DNA of 33,867 bases, taken from contig JAMXCX010000014.1 in NCBI GenBank assembly GCA_024542985.1, positions 1-33,867 on the forward strand, written 5' to 3'. The DNA comes from Candidatus Omnitrophota bacterium (lineage in GTDB: Bacteria; Omnitrophota; Gorgyraeia; Duberdicusellales; 4484-171). The translations under genes and the position numbers were made by a program. Positions within the stretch are counted from its first letter, which is position 1; each line of letters begins with the position of its first letter. The notes beneath the pieces are model-generated. The model saw nothing but the letters and a program-made list of their open reading frames with translations, was not told the origin of the DNA and did no database searches. Below are positions 17,487-25,227 of this stretch, one piece after another.

Positions 17487-18567
17487 TGCCCGGGAAATTC
17501 AAGATAAGATGACCGGAATAAGCAGGTATCTTACGGGTTTCTTGAAACATATATCCTCGAGCCCCCATGAATATTTTCTTTATTATTCGCAGGTTCCGCA
17601 AAACAAGTTAAACTATCCCAAAGCACAGGTTAGAATTCTTAAGGGTAAGCAATTTGTCTGGGACCATATTTTATTACCCAAGGCTTTGGCTAAAGATCAT
17701 ATAGATTTATTTTTTTCGCCTTATTATAAGAGACCTTGGTCTTTAAAGTGTAAATCTATTGTTACAGTACACGATATAAATCCTTTGTTTATTAGGAGCT
17801 ATTCTTTTTTTTATAAGCATTATTTTAAAACTATACTGCGACGCTCTTTATCTTGCGCAGATTATATTATGGTTGTTTCTCGTTACGTTAAAGATGAGCT
17901 AATAGAATTATTTAATGCTGATCCTGAGAAAATAATAGTTAACTATAATGCCCTTGATAAAAGTTTTATTACTGCTAATAGCGATGCATTTGAGAGTCGT
18001 GTTCTGGAGAAATATAAGATAAAAACAGATTATATTTTATATGTAGGTAACCTTATGCCTCATAAGAATGTTTCTTTGTTAATTAAGGCTTATTCAGGCC
18101 TACCGAAGGGCTTAAAAGATAAATATAAGTTAGTTATTGCCGGAGGAAGAAACTGGACCTATCAACAGCAGCTAGAGTTGTCGAGAGAGTTGGGATTGGA
18201 AAACAGTATTATTTTTGCCGGCTTTATTGATGATGAGGCTTTGGCGTCGATATATCGCAGGGCAAGTTTGTTTGTTTTTCCTTCTCTTAGGGAAGGTTTT
18301 GGTTTTCCGCCGCTTGAGTCTATGGGCTGTGGAATACCAGTAGTAGCCTCTAGGGCTACATCTTTACCGGAAATTATAGGAGATGCTGGCATCCTGGTTA
18401 ATCCAAGCGATGTTGGAGGATTTACTAAAGCGATGGAAAAAGTCTTAAATGATGAAAGCCTGCAAAATGAATTAGCCGAGCGAGGCCTAAAGAGAGCAAA
18501 GGAATTTTCCACAGAAAAGATGGCCGCGGTATTGTTTAGTGTTTTTGAGAAACTTTCATACGGTTAG
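17470..18567 (+). CDS. GT4-family glycosyltransferase, paralogue of the 12124 gene
   Basis: A GTG start at 17470 is supported by the strong AAGGGAGGG just upstream, inside the preceding gene. The protein starts MKIGIDAREIQDKMTGISRY and has VTVHDINPLFIRS and the donor motif EGFGFPPLESMGCGIPVVASRATSLPEIIGDAGILVNP. The E-x7-E glutamates are intact. The start, the HD motif and the donor loop closely parallel the enzyme at 12124, so the two are likely paralogues using the same donor type, for example GDP-mannose or a GDP-6-deoxyhexose. The 365-residue length is normal. Confidence 0.88.
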   Translation: MKIGIDAREIQDKMTGISRYLTGFLKHISSSPHEYFLYYSQVPQNKLNYPKAQVRILKGKQFVWDHILLPKALAKDHIDLFFSPYYKRPWSLKCKSIVTVHDINPLFIRSYSFFYKHYFKTILRRSLSCADYIMVVSRYVKDELIELFNADPEKIIVNYNALDKSFITANSDAFESRVLEKYKIKTDYILYVGNLMPHKNVSLLIKAYSGLPKGLKDKYKLVIAGGRNWTYQQQLELSRELGLENSIIFAGFIDDEALASIYRRASLFVFPSLREGFGFPPLESMGCGIPVVASRATSLPEIIGDAGILVNPSDVGGFTKAMEKVLNDESLQNELAERGLKRAKEFSTEKMAAVLFSVFEKLSYG

Positions 18568-18577
18568 GACTTTTAAG

Positions 18578-19624
18578 ATGGCCAAACCAATAAAACAACC
18601 TCTTATTGACTATAAAGAAATTACAGCTTTTTTAAAATACAAATTTCCACAGGCTAGCAATATAATATTTGAAAATATTTTGATAAAGGGCGATAGCCTG
18701 GTAGTCAAAGCAGACCTAAGATACAACAAAGGTAAGGTTAGAAGATTATGGGTAAAAATTGACAAAAACTTCTTTGATGACGAAGAAAAAGCTAGAAAAA
18801 TAGCAGAAGACTCTTATCATCTATTAAGCAAGTTATATGATGATTTTTCAGGAGAGGATAATTTTGCTATAGTAAAACCTTTGTGCTTTTGGCCGCAATG
18901 GGCAGCGGTGATTACCGAAGATGCTCCTGGTGTGCCTTTAAGTAGTATTGTTTATAAATATGTTTTTTCTTTAAATAAATTTGGCGGTCATAATAAAAAA
19001 AGAGTTACCGAAATTTTATCAAACTGCGGAAAGTGGGTCGCTAAGTTTCAAGAAACTACTGGATTAGACAAAGAGCTAAAAGGTTTTGAGCTGGATTTTT
19101 TGAAAGATGCCGAAATCAAAAGAGATTTATCTTTTCTAAAGTATGTAGGCGTTAGCAAAAAGACCACCGAAGTTTTGAGAGACTATTTATTTAAACATCT
19201 TCCTTTTGTTAACGGATTGACGCAAAAGGGGGTTGGCTGCCATGTTGATTTTTCTCCGCGTAATATAATTGTCGGCAAAAATAACAAAATCACACTTTTG
19301 GATTTTGAAAAGTTTAGCTACCGCTGGCCATATGATAATTTGGCTATATTCATGGTCTATCTAGACAGTTTTAGGAAATATCTTTTAGTCGATAAAAATA
19401 AGTTAGAGAATTTAAAGGAGTTTTTTTTACAAGGTTATAAGAGCAAAACGCAGCATAATATTGATGAAAAGATCTTACATTTTTTTTACACACGCTATAT
19501 GCTGATAATGGTAGCCAATGAGCTCACATTTGTTAAAAAGCGAAAACCTTTTATACGCTGGTTAATTTTAAACAGGATGAGGTCCATATTAGAGTTTTGG
19601 GTTAATAAAAATATACTCCGGTAA
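18578..19624 (+). CDS. Aminoglycoside-phosphotransferase-fold (APH/choline kinase-like) kinase
   Basis: I chose the ATG at 18578 over the track start at 18539: it has AGGA nine bases upstream and avoids a 29-nt overlap with the previous gene. The protein has the APH-family catalytic loop HVDFSPRNI (HxDxxxxN, ~221-229) and the metal-binding LLDFEKF (~240-246), followed by PYDNLAIFMVYLD, as seen in choline/aminoglycoside/sugar kinase relatives. An N-terminal lobe with a lysine-containing strand (LWVKIDK) fits the ATP-binding lobe. It most likely phosphorylates a small molecule or a glycan. It is not a resistance gene on this evidence, since it sits in the middle of a polysaccharide operon between a glycosyltransferase and a methyltransferase. 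A role in phosphorylating a sugar or the chain end is inference. Confidence 0.75.
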   Translation: MAKPIKQPLIDYKEITAFLKYKFPQASNIIFENILIKGDSLVVKADLRYNKGKVRRLWVKIDKNFFDDEEKARKIAEDSYHLLSKLYDDFSGEDNFAIVKPLCFWPQWAAVITEDAPGVPLSSIVYKYVFSLNKFGGHNKKRVTEILSNCGKWVAKFQETTGLDKELKGFELDFLKDAEIKRDLSFLKYVGVSKKTTEVLRDYLFKHLPFVNGLTQKGVGCHVDFSPRNIIVGKNNKITLLDFEKFSYRWPYDNLAIFMVYLDSFRKYLLVDKNKLENLKEFFLQGYKSKTQHNIDEKILHFFYTRYMLIMVANELTFVKKRKPFIRWLILNRMRSILEFWVNKNILR

Positions 19625-19645
19625 AATAAAAAAGGCACATTGGGT

Positions 19646-20506
19646 ATGGAAGAAATCGGACAAAAAGGGTCCTCACAGTTTTGGATTCATGGAATCAAGC
19701 GTGGCGAGGCAATGGTTAGTTTTCTAAAAAGTAAGATAGGTTCCTTAGAGGAGAAGGAAGTATTAGACATTGGTTCAGGAGCCGGCGGTATAAGTATTGT
19801 TTTCGCCCAAAAATGTAAGAGGATTGTCTCTTTAGATTCAGGCGCTGATAATGTAGAATTTATAAGACAGCGCCTAGAGGAAAAAAATATCAAAAATATT
19901 GAATTATTATTAGGGAACGCTATCAAGTTGCCTTTTCACGATGAAGAGTTTGATATTGTCATTCTTAACGGGGTCTTGGAATGGATTCCTTATACAAGAG
20001 GTAAGGAGCCTTTTTCTTTGCAGTGTAGGGCCTTGGCTGAGGCCTTCAGGGTCCTGAAGAAGAGGGGCTTACTTTATTTAGCTACGGAGAACCGTTGGTA
20101 TCCATTTAATTTTTTGCGTGATCCTCACGTCCACATTCCATTCGTGTGCATGCTGCCGCGTAAAATTGCTAATTTTGTTTCTTTTATTTTTTCCAGAAAA
20201 CCCTATGAGAATTTTATTTATTCTTATTGGAAATTAAAAAACTTAATTAAGGAATCCGGTTTTTCAAGAGTAGACATCTATGCGCCTCTAATTCATTATC
20301 AGTATCCGGTAATTATCAAAGATTTAGAAAAAAGATGTTCTTTAAGCAAAGTGGATAGAGATAATTTATATTTAAAATATAGCAAGATGAAATTAACCAG
20401 GTGCCTTAAGATAAAAATTTTCTTTTTGAGAATAGTTTTCTTTTTGAGAATAACAAAGATGTTTATTCATGGTTTTTTAGTTCTTGGCTACAAGAGTAAC
20501 AGCTAA
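19646..20506 (+). CDS. Class I SAM-dependent methyltransferase
   Basis: Two starts are possible: TTG at 19640 (track) and ATG at 19646. I prefer the ATG, which has AAAGG upstream. The core has motif I VLDIGSGAGGIS (~38-49), the acidic IVSLDSGADNVEF (~59-71), FDIVILNGVLEWIP (~102-115) and a post-motif VLKKRGLLYLATEN (~138-151). A C-terminal helical extension of about 130 residues ends in a hydrophobic/basic helix (KIFFLRIVFFLRITKMF), which could attach to the membrane. It probably methylates a sugar or another group in the lipid-linked oligosaccharide. It follows the APH-like kinase by about 20 nt, so the kinase and methyltransferase may act as a pair. Confidence 0.82.
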   Translation: MEEIGQKGSSQFWIHGIKRGEAMVSFLKSKIGSLEEKEVLDIGSGAGGISIVFAQKCKRIVSLDSGADNVEFIRQRLEEKNIKNIELLLGNAIKLPFHDEEFDIVILNGVLEWIPYTRGKEPFSLQCRALAEAFRVLKKRGLLYLATENRWYPFNFLRDPHVHIPFVCMLPRKIANFVSFIFSRKPYENFIYSYWKLKNLIKESGFSRVDIYAPLIHYQYPVIIKDLEKRCSLSKVDRDNLYLKYSKMKLTRCLKIKIFFLRIVFFLRITKMFIHGFLVLGYKSNS

Positions 20507-20511
20507 TTAGA

Positions 20512-21699
20512 ATGACAAAGAAATTAAACATTTTAATGATTGCTGATATATTCTTTCCTGATGTAAGAGGTGGCTCGGGAAGAGTTGTCTTTGAGGTAAG
20601 CAGAGGGTTGGCTAAAAAAGGCCATAATTTGACTGTTTTAACCCGCAGAAAGGATAAGAATTTATTACCCGACGAAGAAATGCACGGGTTTAAAGTTTAC
20701 CGGTACAATATTGGCTCAACTCATCCGGCCGGTTTTCTATTTTCTTCTTTAAAAAATACCTATAAACTAGTCAAGTCATTATCAAAAGACATTAGGTTTG
20801 ATTGTTTAATTCTCAATCAACCCTTATCAGCTTTAGGGGCGCTTATGGTAAGAAAATTTAAACATATTCCTAAAATATACTTTTTTCATTCTTCCTGGCC
20901 TGAAGAATATCATACAAAGAAACAAAGAAATGATATAGGCTTAGTCTTAAGAAGGTGGATAGAAAAAAAAGTTTTGAGCAAGAGTCAGATGGTAATACCA
21001 GCAAGTAAATATTCCAAAGATAAGATTAAAAGATTATACCCTAAGTTATCTTTAAATATTAAAATCATACCCAACGGTGTTGATGTCGAAAAATTTAAAC
21101 CCACCAATAATAAGACAATAATAAAAGGTGAGCTAGATATTGCCCTAGATAAGAAAGTTCTTTTTACGGTCAGGAATTTGACTCCTAGGATGGGTTTGGA
21201 GAGTTTAATAGAGGCGATGGTTAAGGTGAAAGAAGACCATAAAGATATTTTACTTATTATTGGCGGTATAGGGCGCCTTAAGCAACAGCTAGAAACTCTT
21301 ACAGCCAGTTTAGGTTTAGAAGATAGCGTTATTTTTACCGGTAACATAGAGGAAAGCGATTTGCCTTTATATTACAGAGCAGCGGATTTTTTTATTTTGC
21401 CGACAAAAACCTTAGAGGGATTTGGTTTAGTAACTTTGGAGGCCCTTGCTTGCGGCATACCTGTTTTAGGGACACCTGTAGGGGCTACAGTAGAAATTCT
21501 CAAACAATTAGACGAGAGATTGCTTTTTAAAGGAACTGACGCTGGCTCAATGGCTAAATTAATCAGTGAATACCTGGGAAAACCCAAAAATCAAATTAAT
21601 GAATTAAAACAAAGATGCCGGCAGTTTGCGGTTGATAATTATTCTTGGGAAAAATTAACATCCAGTTTAGAAAAAGTATTAACAGACGTTCTGTCGTGA
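20512..21699 (+). CDS. GT4-family glycosyltransferase
   Basis: This 395-residue GT-B enzyme has the N-terminal DIFFPDVRGGSGRVVFEVSRGLAKKGHNLTVLTRR, VIPASKYSKDKIKRLYPKL, IPNGVDVEKFKP, FTVRNLTPRMGLESLIEAM and the donor motif EGFGLVTLEALACGIPVLGTPVGATVEIL. The glutamate pair is intact (EGFGLVTLE). The pattern resembles generic GT4 enzymes such as PimB- and WcaL-type transferases. There is no convincing Shine-Dalgarno, and the gene starts six bases after the previous stop, so expression probably depends on translational coupling. The donor is unknown. Confidence 0.87.
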   Translation: MTKKLNILMIADIFFPDVRGGSGRVVFEVSRGLAKKGHNLTVLTRRKDKNLLPDEEMHGFKVYRYNIGSTHPAGFLFSSLKNTYKLVKSLSKDIRFDCLILNQPLSALGALMVRKFKHIPKIYFFHSSWPEEYHTKKQRNDIGLVLRRWIEKKVLSKSQMVIPASKYSKDKIKRLYPKLSLNIKIIPNGVDVEKFKPTNNKTIIKGELDIALDKKVLFTVRNLTPRMGLESLIEAMVKVKEDHKDILLIIGGIGRLKQQLETLTASLGLEDSVIFTGNIEESDLPLYYRAADFFILPTKTLEGFGLVTLEALACGIPVLGTPVGATVEILKQLDERLLFKGTDAGSMAKLISEYLGKPKNQINELKQRCRQFAVDNYSWEKLTSSLEKVLTDVLS

Positions 21700-21723
21700 T
21701 ATTGAGCAGTATAGTAGGAATAT

Positions 21724-22896
21724 ATGTCTAAGATTAAGGTATTACATATTCATACCTTACCGGTTATAAGCGGTTCAGGAATTAATACTTTTCTAACTAT
21801 GGATAGGCTTGATAAAGATAAATACGAGGTGGAATTTGCCTGTAAACCCGGGGGGAAACTAATAGAATTGGTTCGAGAGCGAGGGATTGTCTTTCGGCCG
21901 GTTAATCACTTTGTTATGCTGGTGAGCCCCTTTAATGATTTAGCAGCTTTATTCGAGCTGATTTTTATTTTAAGGCGCAACAAGTATGATATTGTCCATA
22001 CTCATAATTCTAAAGCCGGCTTTATCGGTCGGTTAGCAGCTAAAATCGCCGGGATTACGATTATTGTTCATACTATTCATGGGTTTGCTTTCCATGATTT
22101 TGAGAAGCCGCCGCGTCAAAAATTATTTATTTTGCTAGAAAAACTTGCTGCTTGTTTTGCTGATAAATTGATAACTGTATCCAGGTCGCTTAAAGACTGG
22201 GGTTTGAGTTTAGGTATAGGTAAAGAAAATCAATATGTTACTATTTATGATGGCATTGAAATTGATAAGTTTAACTCAGGTTTTAATATTGAAAAAAAGA
22301 AACAGGAGCTTGGAATAGAACCGGAAGATTTCGTAATCGGAGTTGTGTCTAAGCTATGGGAAGGTAAAGGGCATGGGTGTATAATAAAAGCTGCCAAAAT
22401 GGTAGCTGTCAAAATACCCCGGGTCAAATTCATCTTTGTCGGCGAGGGTTATTTGAGGCAGAAGTTAGAGGAACTAACCAAAAGGTCAGGATTAGATAAG
22501 CATATCATTTTTGCTGGTTTTAGGAGTGATATTCCTGAAATTACTTCTACCTTTGATGTGGCTATTTTAGTTTCTTTGTTTGAAGGTTTAGGCCGGGTGT
22601 TACTCGAAGCAATGGCAGCAGCGAAGGTGGTTATTGCCACAAAAATCGGCGGTATTGTGGATATTGTTGATGACGGTCAAACCGGAATATTGATTAAACC
22701 CGAAGATCACCAAGCTTTAGCCGAAGCAATAGTAAAATTGCTTTTAGATGATGATTTACGGATTAAAATGGGCCAAGCCGGCCGAAGGAAAATTGATACT
22801 AAGTTTAGTGCTAAAACTATGGTTAATCGAATCGATGAAGTTTATCGGGAATTAGTTGTTAAGAAAGCATTTCCTAGAAGAAGTGCACGCAGGTAG
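21724..22896 (+). CDS. GT4-family glycosyltransferase with a rewritten C-terminal tail
   Basis: This 390-residue GT-B enzyme has TLPVISGSGINTFLTMDRLDKDKYEVEFACKPGG, HTHNSKAGFIGRLAAKIAG, VHTIHGFAFHDFE, GVVSKLWEGKGHGCIIKAA and a donor motif EGLGRVLLEAMAAAKVVIATKIGGIVDIV. The E-x7-E pair is intact. An AGGA ribosome site precedes the ATG. The striking point is the 3' end. Bases 22787-22867 recur at 23950-24030 behind gmd, where the copy ends in VAKKGVAE and overlaps the WecA-like gene. The tail here instead ends in VVKKAFPRRSARR, which looks like read-through past a recombination joint. The enzyme core is whole, so it is likely functional. Confidence 0.88.
   Translation: MSKIKVLHIHTLPVISGSGINTFLTMDRLDKDKYEVEFACKPGGKLIELVRERGIVFRPVNHFVMLVSPFNDLAALFELIFILRRNKYDIVHTHNSKAGFIGRLAAKIAGITIIVHTIHGFAFHDFEKPPRQKLFILLEKLAACFADKLITVSRSLKDWGLSLGIGKENQYVTIYDGIEIDKFNSGFNIEKKKQELGIEPEDFVIGVVSKLWEGKGHGCIIKAAKMVAVKIPRVKFIFVGEGYLRQKLEELTKRSGLDKHIIFAGFRSDIPEITSTFDVAILVSLFEGLGRVLLEAMAAAKVVIATKIGGIVDIVDDGQTGILIKPEDHQALAEAIVKLLLDDDLRIKMGQAGRRKIDTKFSAKTMVNRIDEVYRELVVKKAFPRRSARR
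22787..22867 (+). repeat. Direct repeat, copy A (in the 3' end of the glycosyltransferase gene)
   Basis: This 81-bp stretch matches 23950-24030 at 75 of 81 positions by my alignment. It includes an unbroken identical core of 52 bp (22807-22858 against 23970-24021). The copies flank gmd in the same orientation. Copy A is in frame as the C-terminal part of the glycosyltransferase. Confidence 0.93.
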
Positions 22897-22939
22897 TTAT
22901 TTGCCTAGCGGTAGTAATTGAGTAGGAGGTAAGAATATT

Positions 22940-23917
22940 ATGAAAAAAGCTCTGATTACAGGTATTACCGGACAGGATGGCTCTTATTTGGCAGAATTTT
23001 TATTAAATAAGGGATATGAGGTTCACGGATTAGTACGACGCGTGGCCTTAGAAGATCCAGATTATCTTCTTAGCCGGATACAACATGTTATTGATAAGAT
23101 TAATTTACATGTTGGTTCTTTGGAAAGCTATGCAAGCATATTCAATACCGTGGAAAAAGTAAAACCGGATGAGTGCTATCATCTGGCTGCGCAGAGTTTT
23201 GTTAGCTATTCATTCGAAGATGAATTTTCTACAATTAACACCAACATCAATGGAACACTCTACGTTCTGTCGGCCATAAAACAAAAAGCATCGCATTGTA
23301 AGTTTTACTTTGCCGGTTCAAGTGAGATGTTTGGCCTAGTCAAAGTAACGCCCCAGGATGAAAACACTCCTTTCCATCCTCGTTCTCCATATGGAGTTTC
23401 TAAGGCAGCTGGATTTTATATAACCCAAAATTACCGTGAAGCGTATAACATTTTTGCCTGTAGCGGTATGCTTTTTAATCATGAGTCGCCTCGACGAGGT
23501 TTTGAATTTGTTACTAGAAAGATTAGCCGGACAGTGGCAAAAATTAAGCTTGGCATGAAAGAGAAGTTAAGATTAGGTAATTTAGAGGCAAAGAGAGATT
23601 GGGGCTATGCTCCTGATTATGTAGAGGCGATGTGGCTCATGTTACAACAGGATAAGCCTGGTGATTATGTAGTTGCAACTGGCGAAACCCACTCCGTAGG
23701 TGAATTTGCTGAATCGGCATTTAACTGTGTTGGGTTAAATTGGAAAGATTATGTAACAGTAGATAAAATGTTTTACCGCCCATCGGAAGTTAATCTTTTG
23801 CAAGGAAATTACGAGAAATCTAGAAAAACTTTAGGTTGGGAACCAAAAGTTAAATTTGCTGATCTTGTTAAGATGATGGTTGAGTCAGACTTGGAGGCTT
23901 TGAAAAAGCATAAATAA
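22940..23917 (+). CDS. gmd: GDP-mannose 4,6-dehydratase
   Basis: This enzyme converts GDP-D-mannose to GDP-4-keto-6-deoxy-D-mannose, the precursor of GDP-fucose, GDP-rhamnose, GDP-perosamine and similar donors. The 325-residue protein has the gmd-type start KKALITGITGQDGSYLAEFLLNKGYEVHGLVRR with the GxxGxxG nucleotide site, HLAAQSFVSYSFEDE, the catalytic GSSEMFG (~123-129), PYGVSKAAGFY (Y-x3-K, ~150-154), NHESPRRG (~182-189) and KRDWGYAPDYVEAMW. All are hallmark segments of the family. A good AGGAGG precedes the ATG. It is flanked by an 81-bp direct repeat derived from the neighbouring glycosyltransferase, which marks it as a later arrival or a rearranged gene in this operon. No reductase or aminotransferase that would finish a GDP-6-deoxysugar is visible in the window. 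Confidence 0.96.
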   Translation: MKKALITGITGQDGSYLAEFLLNKGYEVHGLVRRVALEDPDYLLSRIQHVIDKINLHVGSLESYASIFNTVEKVKPDECYHLAAQSFVSYSFEDEFSTINTNINGTLYVLSAIKQKASHCKFYFAGSSEMFGLVKVTPQDENTPFHPRSPYGVSKAAGFYITQNYREAYNIFACSGMLFNHESPRRGFEFVTRKISRTVAKIKLGMKEKLRLGNLEAKRDWGYAPDYVEAMWLMLQQDKPGDYVVATGETHSVGEFAESAFNCVGLNWKDYVTVDKMFYRPSEVNLLQGNYEKSRKTLGWEPKVKFADLVKMMVESDLEALKKHK

Positions 23918-23949
23918 AGTGATTCAAGGCTAATTTTCACTAGCAAAGT

Positions 23950-24044
23950 GGAAAATCGATAATAAATTCAGTGCTAAAACTATGGTTAATCGAATCGATG
24001 AAGTTTATCGGGAATTAGTTGCTAAAAAAGGAGTAGCGGAATGA
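23950..24044 (+). pseudogene. Relic of the 3' end of a GT4 glycosyltransferase (direct repeat, copy B)
   Basis: The frame from 23952 reads KIDNKFSAKTMVNRIDEV, then YRELVAKKGVAE and a TGA at 24042-24044. This matches the C-terminus of the glycosyltransferase at 21724 (KIDTKFSAKTMVNRIDEV, then YRELVVKKA). The rest of the gene is absent: the frame is closed upstream by a TAA at 23931 and no start with a ribosome site is present. The relic's stop overlaps the WecA-like start (ATGA), exactly the junction style of the rest of the operon. The four mismatches near its 5' edge are mostly silent (ATT/ATC, AAG/AAA, TTT/TTC), which indicates a homologous allele, not random similarity. Confidence 0.9.
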
Positions 24045-25111
24045 TTAATTATGGATTACTTACTAGCGTTTTTCTAATTTCTCTGTTAGCTTCATTTTTA
24101 CTTACTCCCTTGGCAAAAAGTATTGCTTTAAAGCTTAATATAATGTCTCAGCCGGGAGCAAGAAAGATTCACGTCAGCGCAGTTCCTTATTTAGGAGGTT
24201 TAGCTATTTACTGTGCTTTTGTTATTGCTCTTTCGATTATATTATATTTTGATCATTCATTGAAAGCAGAATCCTGTAAGCAATTTGCCGGTATTCTTGT
24301 TGGGAGTTTATTTATTGTTGCTTTGGGGCTGTGGGATGACATAAAAGATATCAAGCCTCGTTTTAAATTAATCGGTCAGATTATTGTTGCTTTGATACTA
24401 TTTAGTTTTGGCTTACGGATAGAAGTTCTAAGTAATCCCTTCTCCGGCGGCCTAATACATCTTCCTTTAGCAGTAAGCCTTGTTTTCACCTTGTTGTGGT
24501 TTTTGGGATTAATGAATGCGATGAATTTGATAGATGGTTTAGATGGCCTGGCTTGCGGCATAACAGTAATAGTGAGCGGCGCGCTAATTTTTATTGCTTT
24601 ATACTTAAACAATTACGCAAATGTTTTTCTTTTAGCAGCTTTAGCCGGAAGTTGCCTGGGTTTTTTGCGCTTTAATTTTTACCCGGCTAAGATTTTTATG
24701 GGAGATTCCGGCAGCATGTTTTTGGGGATGATTTTGGCTTCGGTAGCCTTAATCGGCTCGCAGCATAAGGCAGCCACAGCAGTTATTTTACTTACACCTT
24801 TAACCGCTTTGACCATACCAGTTTATGACATATTTGCAGCCCTGCTGCGGCGAATATCAAAGAAACAACCGGTATTTAATCCGGATAGAAAACATATTCA
24901 TCATCGCTTGCTGGATTTAGGCTTAAGCCAGCGGCAAATAACATTATTTTTTTATTTAGCAACTTTCTATCTTAGCGTATTTGCATTTTTGTTTGTGCTT
25001 ATACCTGAACAGTACGCGCTTGTGCTTTTAATTTTGCTGGCTTTGGGGTTAAGCATAAGTTTACTGGTAGTTACTTTCATTGAAAGTAAACTTAGGCTTG
25101 TATGCAAGTAG
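24041..25111 (+). CDS. WecA/MraY-family undecaprenyl-phosphate sugar-1-phosphate transferase
   Basis: This polytopic membrane enzyme is predicted to start the repeat unit by moving a sugar-1-phosphate, often GlcNAc-1-P, from a UDP-sugar onto undecaprenyl phosphate. The 356-residue protein has about 10-11 hydrophobic segments and the family motifs RKIHVSAVPYLGGLAIY (~46-62), LWDDIKDIKPRFKL (~97-110), NAMNLIDGLDGLA (~160-172), KIFMGDSGSMFLG (~217-229) and KHIHHRLLDLG (~284-294). The HIHH motif marks the WecA/TagO/RgpG branch and separates it from MraY. Its ATG overlaps the stop of the upstream glycosyltransferase relic. A GGAG ribosome site (aaaaaaGGAGtagcgg) lies inside the relic, so translation now depends on this remnant. 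It is the last gene of the polysaccharide operon. Confidence 0.93.
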   Translation: MINYGLLTSVFLISLLASFLLTPLAKSIALKLNIMSQPGARKIHVSAVPYLGGLAIYCAFVIALSIILYFDHSLKAESCKQFAGILVGSLFIVALGLWDDIKDIKPRFKLIGQIIVALILFSFGLRIEVLSNPFSGGLIHLPLAVSLVFTLLWFLGLMNAMNLIDGLDGLACGITVIVSGALIFIALYLNNYANVFLLAALAGSCLGFLRFNFYPAKIFMGDSGSMFLGMILASVALIGSQHKAATAVILLTPLTALTIPVYDIFAALLRRISKKQPVFNPDRKHIHHRLLDLGLSQRQITLFFYLATFYLSVFAFLFVLIPEQYALVLLILLALGLSISLLVVTFIESKLRLVCK

Positions 25112-25123
25112 GACGTATTTATA

Positions 25124-25162
25124 TTTTGGGGTAAAGTCCCTTGTGATATAATATTGTATAAT
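25124..25162 (+). promoter_or_regulatory. Candidate sigma70-type promoter region for the ExeA-like ATPase gene
   Basis: Two perfect TATAAT hexamers (25147-25152 and 25157-25162) sit in the 116-nt gap before the ATPase gene. The first has a weak -35 (TTTTGG, 25124-25129) at 17 bp. This suggests the ATPase gene starts a new transcript, separate from the long operon. The second TATAAT has no good -35. Confidence 0.45.
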
Positions 25163-25227
25163 TGAAACTAGCTTGAGAAATCAACTATTCCTGAGCAGGA
25201 TGAAAATCACAGGAAGGAGCCAAGGAA

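Noticed and set aside
18578-19624. Antibiotic (aminoglycoside) resistance gene
   Set aside because: Only the general kinase fold is shared; the surrounding genes all belong to polysaccharide synthesis and no resistance-specific motif is recognisable.
22787-24044. Composite transposon or insertion sequence around gmd
   Set aside because: No transposase and no terminal inverted repeats are present. The flanking repeats are coding sequence from the neighbouring glycosyltransferase, which fits homologous recombination better.
25071-25089. Palindrome TTACTTTC-ATT-GAAAGTAA near the end of the WecA-like gene as an operon terminator
   Set aside because: It lies inside the coding sequence, is AT-rich and is not followed by a T-tract.
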